A program made the translations under genes and the position numbers. Positions 1-11,512 of a DNA stretch of 64,000 bases are shown one piece after another. This DNA is from Colius striatus (Eukaryota > Chordata > Aves > Coliiformes > Coliidae), in the NCBI RefSeq assembly GCF_028858725.1, contig NC_084762.1:32393298-32457297 (forward strand), read 5' to 3'. The notes beneath the pieces were generated by a model that searched no databases, was not told the DNA's origin, and saw only the letters and a program-made list of their open reading frames with translations. Each line of letters opens with the position of its first letter. Within the stretch, counting starts at the first letter, position 1.

Positions 1-633
1 AACTTCAGTACTTTCTCTCTTGGAAGCCTGGCACTCTTCCATCCAGATGAAAGGCTCTAAGATACATAAACATAATTCAATATGTGTATCAATCTCGATA
101 CACTTAGTTTTCAAAAATAAATAGAAGAATGTGTCTGTGGCAGACTACAAAATCTGAATATTTATGTTAACAGAAACATAAACTATACAGAACAGTCAGG
201 TTAAGCTTGTTCCATTTCTTCACTTTTAAGACTGAACAGGTGATAAATATTGTTTGTTGAACTGCAATTTTTGACGCAGGTTCTTGTGTACACAGCAGCA
301 CCACAATGAGTAGGTGAAACTAACAGTATCATCCTATCCCATTCCCTTGCAGCCCTGTTACCCATTTTTTAAGCAATCCATCTCAAGAGTTAGACAACTC
401 CATTTGAGCATCATTTTGAAGACCCTGTAATCAGACAGTGTTTTTCTAATTGCTAAGAAGAGTTCAGTGAAAATCTTTAGATACAAGCAGAAGCTTCTGC
501 TGATACCATATGAAACAAATAACAAAAAAAAAAGGCACAAGGGTCTGGAGAGAGTCAAATGAAAATCTATTTGAGATATTTCCTAGATTTTACATTTCCT
601 GTGTTGATATTCAAGATGTGCAGCTGTACTTAC
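1..633 (-). other. ELP2: ELP2 intron 5 (partial)
   Basis: This is intron sequence downstream of the exon 5 donor at 633. It is AT-rich with no recognisable coding segment or repeat. The short open frames here do not resemble ELP2 exon 6. Confidence 0.8.
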
Positions 634-711
634 CATTGCTACCAGGCAAGAAGGATAAGCAGACATCCATAACAAATCCATTTCCAAACTGCAGAACTTC
701 AGTGCATTTAA
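634..711 (-). CDS. ELP2: ELP2 coding exon 5
   Basis: Exon 5 has 78 nt, entered in phase 1, and encodes VKCTEVLQFGNGFVMDVCLS followed by FLPGSN. This parallels the FGNGF...CLSFLP stretch of human ELP2. The acceptor is TGTTCCAG and the donor GTAAGT. No exon 6 match (expected ACGNDDC-like) is visible at 1-633. Confidence 0.93.
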
Positions 712-3700
712 CTGGAACACAAGAACAGACAGGGTTGATCTCACTCATCATTAAGTATTACAGTTACACCGTCATTTCCTACTACATTTTGTAGTTAAAA
801 ATCCCTATTTGATTTTAAGGCACTGATAAGCTACTTCTATCAGAAGCCTAAATAATAACATTCTCTTCGGTAGAGCCACAGAAACTCATTCACAATTAGT
901 AAAGTTAGAAGATAAGCCACTATTCTCCACTGAGTGTTACAGTTGTACAGTTTCACTGTGGTCACACATCAGAAGCAATAAATACTGAAAATTAGATCCT
1001 GTGGCAACAGCATTCACTACACAGGAAGCTAAAATTGAATCCATTTGCTACAAGAACAGATAGAGGGATTAGCAAAAACCTGCAAACATCCCTGAGATCC
1101 TACAGGCAGTTAAACTGGTAAGCCATCCAGATCAGAGTAACCAACACAATAGCAGAAAAAAAAAAAAAAATCACTCTACAGAAGCAGAATTGGTCCTTCC
1201 ATCACTGGAATCCACAATAGAAAGACATACACACCAAAACAAAACAAAAAAAAGGACAGGACTTCATGGTGTTCTTTGGGAGCATGAGAAATGCCTTCCA
1301 GAACATGGGCCCGAAGATTAGCAACTCCCACCTATTTCTCTTATGTAGGCAGGGCAACATAAAATCCTCAAGGATATCAGATAAAGACGAAAGATGCAGT
1401 TGGTACAACTCAACTAGCAAATAATACTTCAAATCTAGATTATCCACCGTATTTACTTATGTGTTTCAAAAAGCTGTTCTCCTACATATCCATACAAGGG
1501 CCTATTTCACCAGAACGTCAACATCCTATTATTCCAAACCTCGCTGAACTCAAATCAACAACAAACAAGTGACTAGTTTAACCTCAACACTTTCTAACGC
1601 CAACATTAATCATTGCAGTACTTTTACTTCGCACACACCTAGCTAGTCTGCCCCCACACTACAGGAAAAAATGATGCTTCAGATTATCAGATTCTGAATA
1701 CGTATTAAAAAGAAACAAGTAAACTCAGCAAATGCGTCACTGATGAAGAACAAAGACCAATCATTCTGCAGAACAAATCGGACCTAGAGCTGTTAAACTG
1801 GCACAATCCTCAGCTTTCAAAAAGAAATACAGTGTTTTGATGTACCAAAGTTTGAAGAGAAATCAATGTAGTTGGCTTTAGAAGACGTTAGTGTTTAGCC
1901 AAGAACTTCAACGGATAAGCATTCATCACTTTTATTAAGCCAGTATGTTGTCCCTAATGTTAAAAAAAAAAGTTACCTTCAGAACCACACCTAGACCAGA
2001 TTCTCACAGTAGAGTCGGAAGCTGCAGAAGCTATTAGCAGATTTCGATCTTGTTCATCCGACTGGTAGACAGCATCCACAGCACAAACAGCTTCAGCATG
2101 GCCTCCGAGAGGGACACTTTTCACAATCTGAACACATCAGAAAGTTTCACAAAGTTTTAAAGTCTAGTAACTTATCTGAGAGAATTTTTGAAATCATTTT
2201 AGGCAAGAAAACAATTTAATACTGAGAATGAGTTGTAATACTGCCAAGCTATGCTTAAGCTATAGCATATTGCAGGGAAACACAGAGAAGGGATAAAGCA
2301 GTGATAAGTATTAACTTGGTAAAATTTTGTTCAATGCTGAATTAAATGTTCCTGTGTACACTATACAAACTTCACCACTCCTCAATGAAAGCCGGAAAAA
2401 GTCTACAAGTTAGGAAGAGCAGTGTTCCTTCCTTTTTCTCCTTCTTCTGCCCCTCACGCTAAGCAACATATCATAAAAGTTTGCAGAACCTTGGTGAAGG
2501 AGACAGAGCAGAGAACATAATGGAATAAGCAGCAGCTCTAGCAGCAACGTTCACTGTGTTCTCACAAATTGAAACAGCTTTTTCCTCTTTCAAAATACCG
2601 ACATGAAAAACAAAACCTCTGAATTTAGTCTAAACTTAAGACACACTTGCTTAATGAATTAATACAGGTGATTCCATGTGTAATCTGTTCCTCATAAAGA
2701 CAGAGAGCAAAATGAGAAGCTTTTAATTCTTCAATCAGAAGCCATCCAGCATTTATCTGAACTTTGTCATAAGCGCATTCGACATTTCTTTCCAAAATAA
2801 AGCCCAGTGGGCCACAGTAAGAATATTTGATTGGTCTGGTACAGAACTTAGCCTGTTTTTAAGAATTTGCCCTGGTCTGGAACTGTTGTTAAAACGTGCA
2901 CATTTATCCACATCCTTTTTCAAAGATTGCATAAGGCTCTGCATCACATCAGCAGAAAATGTTAAGAAATACAAGTTATTTTAAATAAATACATAAACAG
3001 TCACAATGGATCAGGAGCAGAAATTACTTACTTCTGAGACTATTCCCCATCAAACTAGGTGTAATTCTCCCTAGTATCCATTCTTATGTATTTTAAAATG
3101 CCAAGTCTAATCTAGTTTGAGATATTCCAAAAATGAATCACCTATACAGCCACCCATAAACCAACACATAATAAGTCAGGTGTTAAAAGTTAGACAATGA
3201 AATTTAGATGAAAAAAATAATTTTATTCATTCTGAAGGTTCTTTGTGGTGGTTTTAGTCCTGGCTTGGGCCAGGTGCCCACCAAGTCATTCTATCACTCC
3301 CTCTCCTAAACTCAACAGGTCAGAGAGAATATAACAAGAGGTTCATGAATCAAGGACAGGGAGATGACTCAGAAATTAGCATCATGGGCAAAACAGATTC
3401 AGCTTGGGGAGAAGTGATTTGATTTATTAATGATCATTAATAAAGAGCAGGGAAATGAGAAATTAAACTGAATGTTAAAACACCTCCCCTCATCCTTTCT
3501 TCTCTTCCACCTTCACCCACAGCAGCACAGGGGGTCACAGTCAGTTCATTACAAATGGACCCTGCTGCTGCTGCTTCTCAGAAAGAGTCCTCCTCACATT
3601 TCCCACTGCTACACTGTGGGGTCCCTCCCGCAGGAGACAATCCCTCACAAACTTCTCCAACATGGGTCCCTCCCATGGGCTACATACAGTTCTTTATGAA

Positions 3701-6022
3701 CTGCTCCGGCATGGGGCTTCCCACAGGGTCAGCTCCTCACACTCTGCCCCAACGTGGATCATCCACCAGAACAGTCCTTCAGGTACCGACTACTCCAGCC
3801 TGAGTCCCTCACAGGATCACAAGCCCTGACAGCAAACCTCCTCCGGCATGCGATCTTCTCTTCCTACAGGCTCCCAGGTATTGCCAGGAACTTGCTCCAG
3901 CATGGGCTTCCCACAGAGTCACAGTCTCCTTCAGACACCCACCTGCTCCAGCGTGAGGTCCTCAATGGTCTGCGAGTCGATCTCTACTCTCCAGTGCTCC
4001 TCCATGGGCTGCAGAGTCAGAGCCTGCCTCACCATGGTCTTCACCATAGGTCACAGGGGAGTCTTTCTTCCTGGGCCTAAGCACCCTCCTCCCACTCCTT
4101 CTCCACTGACCTTGGTGTCTGCAGAGATGTTGTTCTCACATTCTTTCTCCCTGTTATTGCTGCAGTTCAGCAACCACACAGCAACTTCTTCCCCTTCTCA
4201 AATATGTTATTCACAGAGGCATTACCTCCATCACTAATTGGCCAGGCCTGGGTCAGCTGCGGGTCCATCTTAGAACTAACTGGCATTGGCCCTATCAGCT
4301 ACAGGGGAAGCTTCTGGCAGATCTTTGTTTAAAGAAGCCACCCTCGTAGCCTCCCTGCTACCAAAACCTGGCTTAGACAAAACCACTAAACCCCTTTACA
4401 ACATAATCCATCTTTTGTCTTATATTTTATAGAATGAATAATAAATTCACATGTCTCTTTACTTTTCTCAATTTCTCTGACAAAACTAAACTGTTGCATA
4501 GTTTTGGGGATTTTTTTAAACTCTCACCCCAACCTGTACATCACCTTGGTAAGACTACCTATGTATAAACACTACAGTGATGCACAGATTGACAGGAAAC
4601 CACTAGAAAAGGACATAAAAAAATGGAGGAAAAATGGCATAAGAAATAAATATAAACAGGATCTTCTAGACATGCTAGACAAATCCACCTGATGACTGGT
4701 TAGCTAATGTCTTAATGAAGACTCATTTAAAAAAGATAAACTACAGAAAAGAAGAAACAGCACTTAAAGCAAAACATAGTATGACAGAATTCCAACAATT
4801 CAAAGGAGATACACACAGAGTCCAACAGTTGAGGTAAAATGAAAACGTATAAACAAGAAATAGATAATTTGTGGTATGTGAGAAAGCAGGGTGGAGGGCG
4901 CTTTAGAAAGAGGTTATTCCTGCTTACCTGATTATGCCATGATCCCGTTCCATTCCATTCCCAAAGAATGAGTTGTTTATCAGATCCACCAGAAATTAAC
5001 TCTGTTTCAGAAGCTGAAGAAAGATGTTTCAGTAAGTTCTGCAAACAATTCCTTTGTAACAGCGGTCAACAACATACGCAGTTACATTGGTTATCACTCA
5101 CAAAATATCGTGTAGCAACTGTAAGCAAAGTCTCCATCAAAATAAAATATGGCTAATAAGAGTAGAACTGTGCAGGACAGCTTAAGGATAAAGGTATTCT
5201 CCAAGGTAACATAAAGTGAAAAGTCACTGGAATACTTACAATTCTTTACAAACAGGATAAATGTCTCTCTGACAAGACTCTCAAATCCAAGGGTATAATG
5301 TAATAAATAATGAAAGAGTAATCTAACTAAACAGGACTCAAAGTTTCACGTGAAAATTTGATTTTCGAGTTCCCTGAAAATATTTACTTCTAATCAGTTT
5401 AAAGGCTAAAATAGTGAAACAGTTTAGAGACTAATGGGATCCGTGAGATGCTTTCAGATCAGCTTAGCCTGGTAAAATTCATCTGTCACAACCCCCGCAA
5501 GCCAGGGGCAAACAGTCTCCCGGCCTGGCGTCGACTGCGGGGCTCGGAGACGACAGCCCGACCGATGCCCCTGAGAGCTCACCGGCAGCTCAGTGAGTCA
5601 GATTCCTACGGAGCTACCTGTTACAATCCCGCCTCGCTCCCCGGCCAGCGCACACGCGCTTCCCCCGCCCCCTACCTGACAGGGCGACGACGCGCGAAAG
5701 AACGGCCGCGGTACTCACCGCCGTCCCGCCGCCGGACCCAGTGCACGCAGTTGACCCTGCCGGCGTGGCCGCGGAGAGCAGCGACTGTGCGCCTCGCCTG
5801 CGGGAGAGACAGAAAGCAAGCACCGAGCGTGAGGCCGCGCCGCCGACCCTGGACGTACACGGACACGAAACCTACAGCGCCTCAACTAACCGTCGGCTCG
5901 TAGAGGATGACGTCATGGCAGCTGCCGAAGGCGAGGAGCCCCTCTCGCCCCCAGGACACGGCCCCGCCGCCCGACCGGTTGGCGCAGCAAGCGACGTGAC
6001 AGACTTCCACGGGCGCCGCCAT
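634..6022 (-). CDS. ELP2: ELP2, Elongator complex subunit 2 (5' part, five coding exons)
   Basis: ELP2 is the WD40 scaffold subunit of Elongator, the cytosolic complex that carboxymethylates wobble uridines of tRNAs; it joins ELP1 and ELP3 in the catalytic subcomplex. I recognise it because the spliced product parallels human ELP2 over its first ~175 residues: an N-terminal CCANRSGG / LLAFGSCHDVILYEP segment, a first WD blade (LRGHAGRVNCVHW ... ELISGGSDKQLILWEW), a second blade (GGHAEAVCAVDAVYQ ... ASAASDSTVRIWS), then LQFGNGFVMDVCLSFLPG. Exons on the minus strand are 6022-5891, 5797-5719, 5013-4928, 2127-1977 and 711-634, 526 nt in all. Every intron starts GT and ends AG, and phases (0,1,0,1,1) join without a break. 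The full protein is roughly 800 residues, so about a fifth is here and the rest lies left of base 1. I see no disabling change. Confidence 0.96.
712..1976 (-). other. ELP2: ELP2 intron 4
   Basis: A 1265-bp intron between the exon 4 donor and the exon 5 acceptor. It is AT-rich with an A-run near 1157-1170. I see no coding exon or identifiable repeat family. Confidence 0.8.
1977..2127 (-). CDS. ELP2: ELP2 coding exon 4
   Basis: Exon 4 has 151 nt and encodes a complete second WD blade. It starts IVKSVPLGGHAEAVCAVDAV, continues through YQSDEQDRN and ends ASDSTVRIWSRCGSE. The acceptor is TTCAG and the donor GTAACT, just before a poly-A/T run in the intron. It is too short for a long ORF and was found by translating the minus strand. 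Confidence 0.94.
2128..4927 (-). other. ELP2: ELP2 intron 3
   Basis: A 2.8 kb intron. About 40% of it is the inserted element at 3244-4385. The remainder is AT-rich unique sequence without recognisable coding potential. Confidence 0.85.
3244..4385 (+). repeat. Interspersed 1.1 kb element, copy A, with internal minisatellite
   Basis: This is a discrete repeat lying antisense to ELP2 inside its intron 3. It begins TGTGGTGGTTTTAGTCCTGG and ends CCTGGCTTAGACAAAACCA, so its ends are TG...CA and also form a rough inverted repeat (GTGGTTTT / AAAACCA). The middle, about 3580-4040, is an imperfect tandem array of ~35-50 bp units built on CTGCTCC-GCATGGG-TCC-CCCA-GGG. A diverged inverted copy lies at 28121-29298, which defines both boundaries. 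I recall elements of this design from bird genomes but cannot name the family. An LTR-like or other non-autonomous element is likely, and the overlapping short ORFs are not genes. Confidence 0.8.
4928..5013 (-). CDS. ELP2: ELP2 coding exon 3
   Basis: Exon 3 has 86 nt and begins in phase 1, completing an Ala codon split with exon 2. It encodes SETELISGGSDKQLILWEWN and eight more residues, the end of WD blade 1 (SGGSD...LW). The acceptor is TTTCTTCAG and the donor GTAAGC. The 2.8 kb intron that follows carries the interspersed element at 3244-4385. Confidence 0.95.
5014..5718 (-). other. ELP2: ELP2 intron 2
   Basis: A 705-bp intron that crosses the CpG-island edge: AT-rich up to about 5480 and GC-rich from there to exon 2. 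The plus-strand open frame at 5448-5903 runs antisense through it and through exon 2, and is a base-composition artefact. Confidence 0.85.
5719..5797 (-). CDS. ELP2: ELP2 coding exon 2
   Basis: Exon 2 has 79 nt and encodes ARRTVAALRGHAGRVNCVHW and a few further residues, the start of the first WD40 blade with its GH dipeptide. The acceptor CCCGCAG and donor GTGAGTAC are strong. Intron 1 is only 93 bp and GC-rich, so exons 1 and 2 both lie within the CpG island. Confidence 0.95.
5891..6022 (-). CDS. ELP2: ELP2 coding exon 1
   Basis: Exon 1 has 132 nt and 44 codons, starting MAAPVEVCHVACCANRS and ending DVILYEPT. The start at 6022 is chosen because it matches the known ELP2 N-terminus and sits in AAG-ATGG-CGGC, a strong initiation context. 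The donor is GTTAGT at 5890-5885, leaving phase 0. A complete CRE palindrome (TGACGTCA, 5908-5915) lies inside the coding sequence. Confidence 0.95.
5908..5915. promoter_or_regulatory. Full CRE palindrome in ELP2 exon 1
   Basis: TGACGTCA, the complete CREB/ATF site, lies within coding exon 1 (His-Asp-Val codons) and inside the CpG island, about 110 nt downstream of the start codon. Confidence 0.5.
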
Positions 6023-6025
6023 CTT
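6016..6025 (-). promoter_or_regulatory. ELP2: YY1/TISU-like element over the ELP2 start codon
   Basis: The minus strand reads AAAG-ATGGCGGC across the initiator codon. It matches the TISU consensus (SAASATGGCGGC) except at its first base, and matches the YY1 core AAGATGGCGGC. In known genes such sites mark very short 5' UTRs. The motif is seen; its function here is inferred. Confidence 0.6.
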
Positions 6026-6118
6026 TTTTCCTTTCCCTCCTCTGCCCGCCCCGCCGCGCGCGCGGCCTCGCGCGGCTCCCGTAGCAACGAGCCCGAGGGG
6101 GCGGGGCCGGAATGGAGC

Positions 6119-6152
6119 GGGGCGGGGGCGGGGGCGGGGGCGGGGGCGGGGC
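6119..6152. repeat. (GGGGGC)n GC-box array
   Basis: Five or more tandem GGGGGC units lie upstream of the ELP2 start. They give overlapping Sp1 sites and G-quadruplex potential on the plus strand, and make this tract prone to length change. Confidence 0.8.
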
Positions 6153-6211
6153 CGGCCCACCGCGGGCGGGGCGCTGCGGGACCTGCCCGGGCGGTCGCGG
6201 GAGGCAGCCGC

Positions 6212-6340
6212 GTGAGGGTCAGGCAGCCTACGGGCGGGCAGCTGTGGGGACGGCCTGCCTCCGGCTGTGAGGGACGGCCAGCCTACGTGTGGACGGCTAC
6301 GGGGACAGCCTGGCTCCGGCCGTGAGGGACAGCCTCCTGT
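6212..6340. repeat. 55-bp GC-rich minisatellite
   Basis: Two 55-bp units (6212-6266 and 6267-6321) and a partial third (6322-6340) each start GTGAGGG and contain a GGGAC-GCCTG-CTCCGGC segment. The array sits at the outer edge of the ELP2 promoter island. The plus-strand open frames over it are repeat artefacts. Confidence 0.8.
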
Positions 6341-9300
6341 GCTGGAGTATCAGCGGGACCTTCAAGACTTCCACTCTCCCTCCAACTACTCTACCCCAAC
6401 ACATGCAGAAGGCCCTGGAGCAGAGGCCAGGCTGAAAAATAAATGGACTACACTGCAACAGAAAGCATGAAAAGTGAGAAAGAATACTGTGCTTCCTCAG
6501 GCCTGGGGACTAGGCCCAAGGAGAAGTATCAGAAAGCAAGCGGGCATCCAGGGAAAGTGCTTTGCGTAGCACATGGAACAGTTTGGACCCTAAACCTCTC
6601 TTGCCTGGTGTTTATCTCCCATCTGCCTGTATGCTCATGAATACTGGCTGTCAGCAGCGAGCTGTAACCTGACACAAAAATGTTGCTGCTGGGCACGGCT
6701 TTTTCAGTGGGTATGAGAGGAAGGAAACTGCCTGATCACACACCAGGTACAGCCAGAAATGTTAGCTGCTAAGGGAACAAATGACTCCTTGCAAAAAAAT
6801 GCATGGATCCAGTCATCAAAGCATACTTTAAGAGAGAAGTGCTGTCTTGGGAGGATGGCTGCACAGCAGTCAGGTTGCACAGCAACCCCCTTCTCAGCAT
6901 GCCCTGCCAGAGTTAAAGCTGGGCTGAGGTGGGGCAGTGCCAAAAAGCAGCAGCATGTTGTAGGAGTTGGTGTTTGTTGCTGTGGGAACCAAGCAGGCTC
7001 TGGCTGTGATTGTTGGCATAAGCATAGGCTTTTCCAAGACAAATTTGAGTGGGGGATTCCTCTATGGTACAAAAAGTTCATTCAACCTGCTACTGCTGAA
7101 GTCCTGTAAACAGGATGACCGCGGGTGCTGCTTGTGTTGGAAAGATTTGGAGGTGCACATCACTCCTGAGGGTACAAGGGCACTGTGCCCCCAGGATGCA
7201 CAGTTTTGTGGGTCTGGTCCTCTCAGCCTTCGGCCATCACCTCGAGGATGGTTGCTTCCCAGCCAAGTTGAGGGAGCATATTGAGGGGGGCTGCTAGCAC
7301 AAGGTAGTGCCAGTGATTGCCTCCTTTCTATCATGAAAGTCTGGCAGTCACCCTGGTGCCACTCTAACACCTCTCAACACCAAGAGAACTGGGATAAATC
7401 AACACAGAATATGGACCTGAAAGCACTGCGAGGAATGCTGTAAGGAGACCACAGCAGTATGGCCAAAAAGCGTGGGAGGTTGGGTCTGTATCCAGACAGA
7501 TCATCTTGGACAAGCCCAGTTTGTTACACGCTTTCCATAACTATTAGATCTGACCAAGTCCTCAGTCACAGGAGATGCAGAGCTTTTGGTCTAACCCAAG
7601 AAAGCTTTTTTTTGTAAGTTCCATATCACAGGGTCTTATATCTGCAAATTGAAATATCTGGAGGATAGTGTGTGAGAAATTTGTAATAGTGGATAATTGT
7701 AACGGAAGCAGTACACCTTTTATGAACTTGTGCGTTATAAGGAAATAATGGTAGTGGATCAGGGATGTTACAAGGATGGGAAAGAACATATTCTGGGCTA
7801 GTCACCAACTACCAGTCTTCATTTGTAGCTAATGTCCTTGCTGAATTCAAATTTGTCCTTGCTGTTTTCCTTCATATTCCCAGAAAATAACTTCTACCCT
7901 AAGCAGACTTCAGAAGCCACTCCATAGCCTTGCTCTCATTTTTTACATGCCTCAATTTAGTTCTGCCGATGGAGTTACATCAACAAATTCCCATAAGGAA
8001 GATACTACTACTGACAAAAGGTTTTTCAAGCTTAAAATAAATTCACCAGTTAGACACTGGAATAACAGAAGTTATTCCAATAGCAAAGCAGTCATCTTGA
8101 TGGTAAACTGTCAACAAGTCATGTTTTGCAGGGAGAGATGGCTTAGTCATCTTCATGTGAACAATACATATGCATGTTATGTGTGCCCTACCCAACTCTG
8201 CAAGCTTGCAGCTAGAGACTGAGAAAATACAACAGTAGTAAAAAAAAAACCCTACAGTATTTAATATATTTATCTAATTATATCTGAATAGTGACATGAA
8301 AATTTAATAAAGTTGCAAATATGTTTTTAATTCCTACAGAATGTTTCCAAACTATTATACAGCGTATTTAGCTTCCTCTTTCTCTTCTTGCTTTATGAGG
8401 AAAATACAATGTTAGATATATATTGCATGTATTGTTAATTAAATGCATGTGGAGAAGAAATCTGGTCTTTATTAAATCAGAGTTTTATGCTTTCCTTTAT
8501 TGGGCAGGGTCTTGTTGGTGTAAAATACTGTGTTAACACACACAAGTCATTCTGCATGATATTATGAAAAGCAGCAATCATACGTTAGGTTTAAAGTTTC
8601 ATTATATGCAGTTTAATTCCATGGAAGAATGTTTAAAAGTTCTTAAACTAGCAAAGCCAAGTACTCAAAGGTTGGGGGCCTTCTTCTTCATGTAAGTTGT
8701 TGAACGTAGCCTTTCTTTATTTGTCTTCAATGTGTACATGGCTTATAAAGTAATCATTAATGAAGGTACCTCATATTCAAATTACCGACTACTATTTTTA
8801 CTGTAGGTTGTTTGCCTCCAGTAGCAACTTGGATGAATGAGGTAGCTATGCAGTATTTCAATTTCTCCTCATTAGTTTTATCATGACTCTAGGCCTAATT
8901 TTGTGTACTGAATTAACAAGGATTATCCTTTTCCTAATAGCTTGTGTGTGTGTGACTTCTACCACTACAGTGCCTAAACATCTCAGAAAAATGTGTTAAT
9001 TACATTTTTCTTCAGAACATCGCTGTTAGGCAGAAGGGTATTATTAGTTTTGTTTTCTAGGTGACAGTTTCTTCCTAGACCAGAATTCATAACAAAAGCA
9101 CTCCAGTTCTTCAGTGGTGAAGTGCCTGATGTGGAAGATATTGAGCAGCGTTCAAGAGGGGCTGACCACCCACAGCTCCGGCTGGGATTGTGAGCTTTCG
9201 AATCTTGGAAATGGGATTCCAGTACTGGGATGTGTCTGATGGCTTCTGCAGGGCCAGGTTTCCACCTGAGAGACCAGAGCTGGAGCACTGAGAAAATGAA

Positions 9301-11512
9301 TAATAACCAATAGTGACCAAAAACATAATGATGAGTTTAACTTATTTATTTGCCAGCTTCACAGCGGATACCCATACAACATCTAGGAGCAGCTCCACTG
9401 CCTTTGACCTCTTGAGTACAAATCCAGCCCCTCCCTTTTTGCTAGCTGTGGGGACTCCTTTAGAAAATTTCTAAGCTCGAGGAACACTACTAACTCATGG
9501 GTTTGCTGGGGTTCTTTGCCTTGAGCCTGCATGTGCCAATATGCTACCTAAAAGGATGATCAGGGACTTGTATCATTACCAAAGTTACTGTTTGAGTCCA
9601 TTAAAACTGAGTGTCAGACTAGTTTTTTAGCTGTCACTGATTGATTCTGGAATTGTTCGTCCTGCGTTTAATAAAAATGCATCTTGAGCATAATGTAAGG
9701 CTGTGGCATTCTTTTCAAGCATTTTATACATACATATATATATAGTCACTTGAATAGATTGCATGTAAAATGTTTAGAATAAGCTTCTAGAGACAAAATT
9801 TCTCCTTCAGTTCATCTCACTGAAGACTGAAGGTTGAGTGATGCTGGTAAAGAAGTTGAACTGAACAAATCTTAACGAATTATTTCTGTTTTTCTCAAAG
9901 GCTTTATTTTGGGTATTCTATGAATGTCTTACATTCCCACTGCCTAAATGTATTTTCTGATTTTCCAAAGAAAAAATAAACTAATTATGTAGAAATATAA
10001 TCAAAATTATCTCTCCAAACAATGACTGTAATTGCTGGCTGAAAGAAATTACACAGACAATCTCTCTGATCCTCTCTTTTTTTTTTTCTTTTAAAGGAAG
10101 ACCTAATGCAAACATGACCTAGAAAATTGCTTGAGGGGAAAAAAAAGGAAAATGATGAAACAGCTTTTATCACATAATCAAACTGATTATGCATTATGTT
10201 TTTGAAGCAAGAGCTCTAAAAGGAAACATGATAATAGACATGTGTTCCAGAGGGCCTAAGTGTACACACACACACGCAAAAAGAGTATGTGGAAATGCCA
10301 TATGGAATAGTTAAAACTGTAATTTACACTTACATTCTCTATTAGCAGCAATTCTTGTATGACCTGTATGGGGTATTGTTCCACACCATGGAGTGATGTC
10401 TTGCAAAAACAAAAGTTAAATTCTGTGATAATCTCTTGACATATCTCTTCTGCTCATTAAAATAAAACTCAAAACTACTCTGTTGAATTAATATCAATGA
10501 GTGATTTTATTGTACACATATACATGTATATGCATGCAACCACACACGTTTATAATGAGTTCGATAACAAGTTACATGATATTTAATAATGTTCAGAAGG
10601 CCTTCATCCAAAGCCTTTGGTGATCAAAGAGATTCCCAGTATTTGATGAGGCTTTGAATCAGGGGACCAGATACTGACACCAAGAGCTGGCAGCCTTTTT
10701 TACCATCTTGACAATGTCACTCTTCCCTGCTTCTTTGTCACTGTCTCACACCCAATAACTTGGTGAGCACAGGTATGAAAAGTAATAACCTTCTAGCTCC
10801 TCCAAGCTGGAGCTGTCATGGGTATCAGTTAGGAGGAAATGCATGCAGCATTACAGGTTTCTATGATGAAATTCCTGTTCCTGATGCTCAGTGCTCAAAG
10901 ACAAGTGTCTACTGAGTCTCAGAGCTGCAGGGGAAAGGGGAATATGGCACAAGGTATCCACTGCTCATATAGCTGCCAGCTCATGTTGCGTAGAACTTAG
11001 TTTCCTGGGAAACATAACAGAAAAGTCTCTAATCTCTATCAAAATACAGTTTGGTTTTTTTTTAATTACTTTTAAAAATACAATGTGAATATTGGTATAG
11101 ATTGGTGTACAAAGTTTCTATAGTAGGCAACAACTTATTTGACAATTTGAACAATTTGATAAATTATGGACTACTTTCCCACCCATTACAGATGACGTTG
11201 AAAGAAAGGCTTGAACCTGTCCCACTGCAGTGGCCACGAAGGAACCTGTTCCATTCAGGTCAGAGTTGTCATCACAAGTGATTGATATTATTTTTGCCCT
11301 CTGTCACCCATAGCAGGATCCAGCCTGGACAGACGTCACAGGCATCACAGGAAGTAATTACATTTTGAAGGGAGGAAAGACTGCTGTGTATTTCATGTGT
11401 CTCAGCTTAAATAAGCTTCTCAGAAAATATTTCATACCACACTAGCATTAAGAAAACACTGTTAACAAGAAAAGTGCTTCTTACAGAGATATAAGACTGA
11501 ATAACAGTCGAT
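6341..11512. other. Gene-poor intergenic DNA
   Basis: Mostly AT-rich and apparently unique. No open frame here resembles a known protein or has paired splice sites. Small items are a GGAATAAC hairpin near 8058-8077, a TA microsatellite at 9728-9744 and a short CA run near 10265. I looked for SLC39A6 (HELP-type metal-site motif, His-rich loop) and did not find it. Confidence 0.7.

Larger units (their letters stand above)
5480..6350. promoter_or_regulatory. ELP2: CpG-island promoter of ELP2
   Basis: A GC- and CpG-rich block spans ELP2 exons 1-2 and upstream DNA, against AT-rich flanks. It has several GGGCGG Sp1-type boxes (6100-6175), a (GGGGGC)n run at 6119-6152, and a YY1-type motif over the start codon. 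There is no obvious TATA box. In mammals this type of promoter at ELP2 is shared with a divergent gene; no such gene is identifiable here, although divergent non-coding transcription is plausible. Confidence 0.8.

Noticed and set aside
3580..4040. Repeat array that might be mistaken for a CRISPR array
   Set aside because: Units are imperfect, vary in length, have no unique spacers of constant size, and belong to an interspersed vertebrate element.
3472..4237. Overlapping plus-strand open frames of 75-129 codons
   Set aside because: They come from the tandem units of element A. The same units give similar frames in other phases and in element B, so this is repeat structure and not a gene.
5448..5903. 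Plus-strand 151-codon open frame
   Set aside because: It runs antisense through ELP2 exon 2, which has clear homology and splice sites, in a CpG island where stops are rare.
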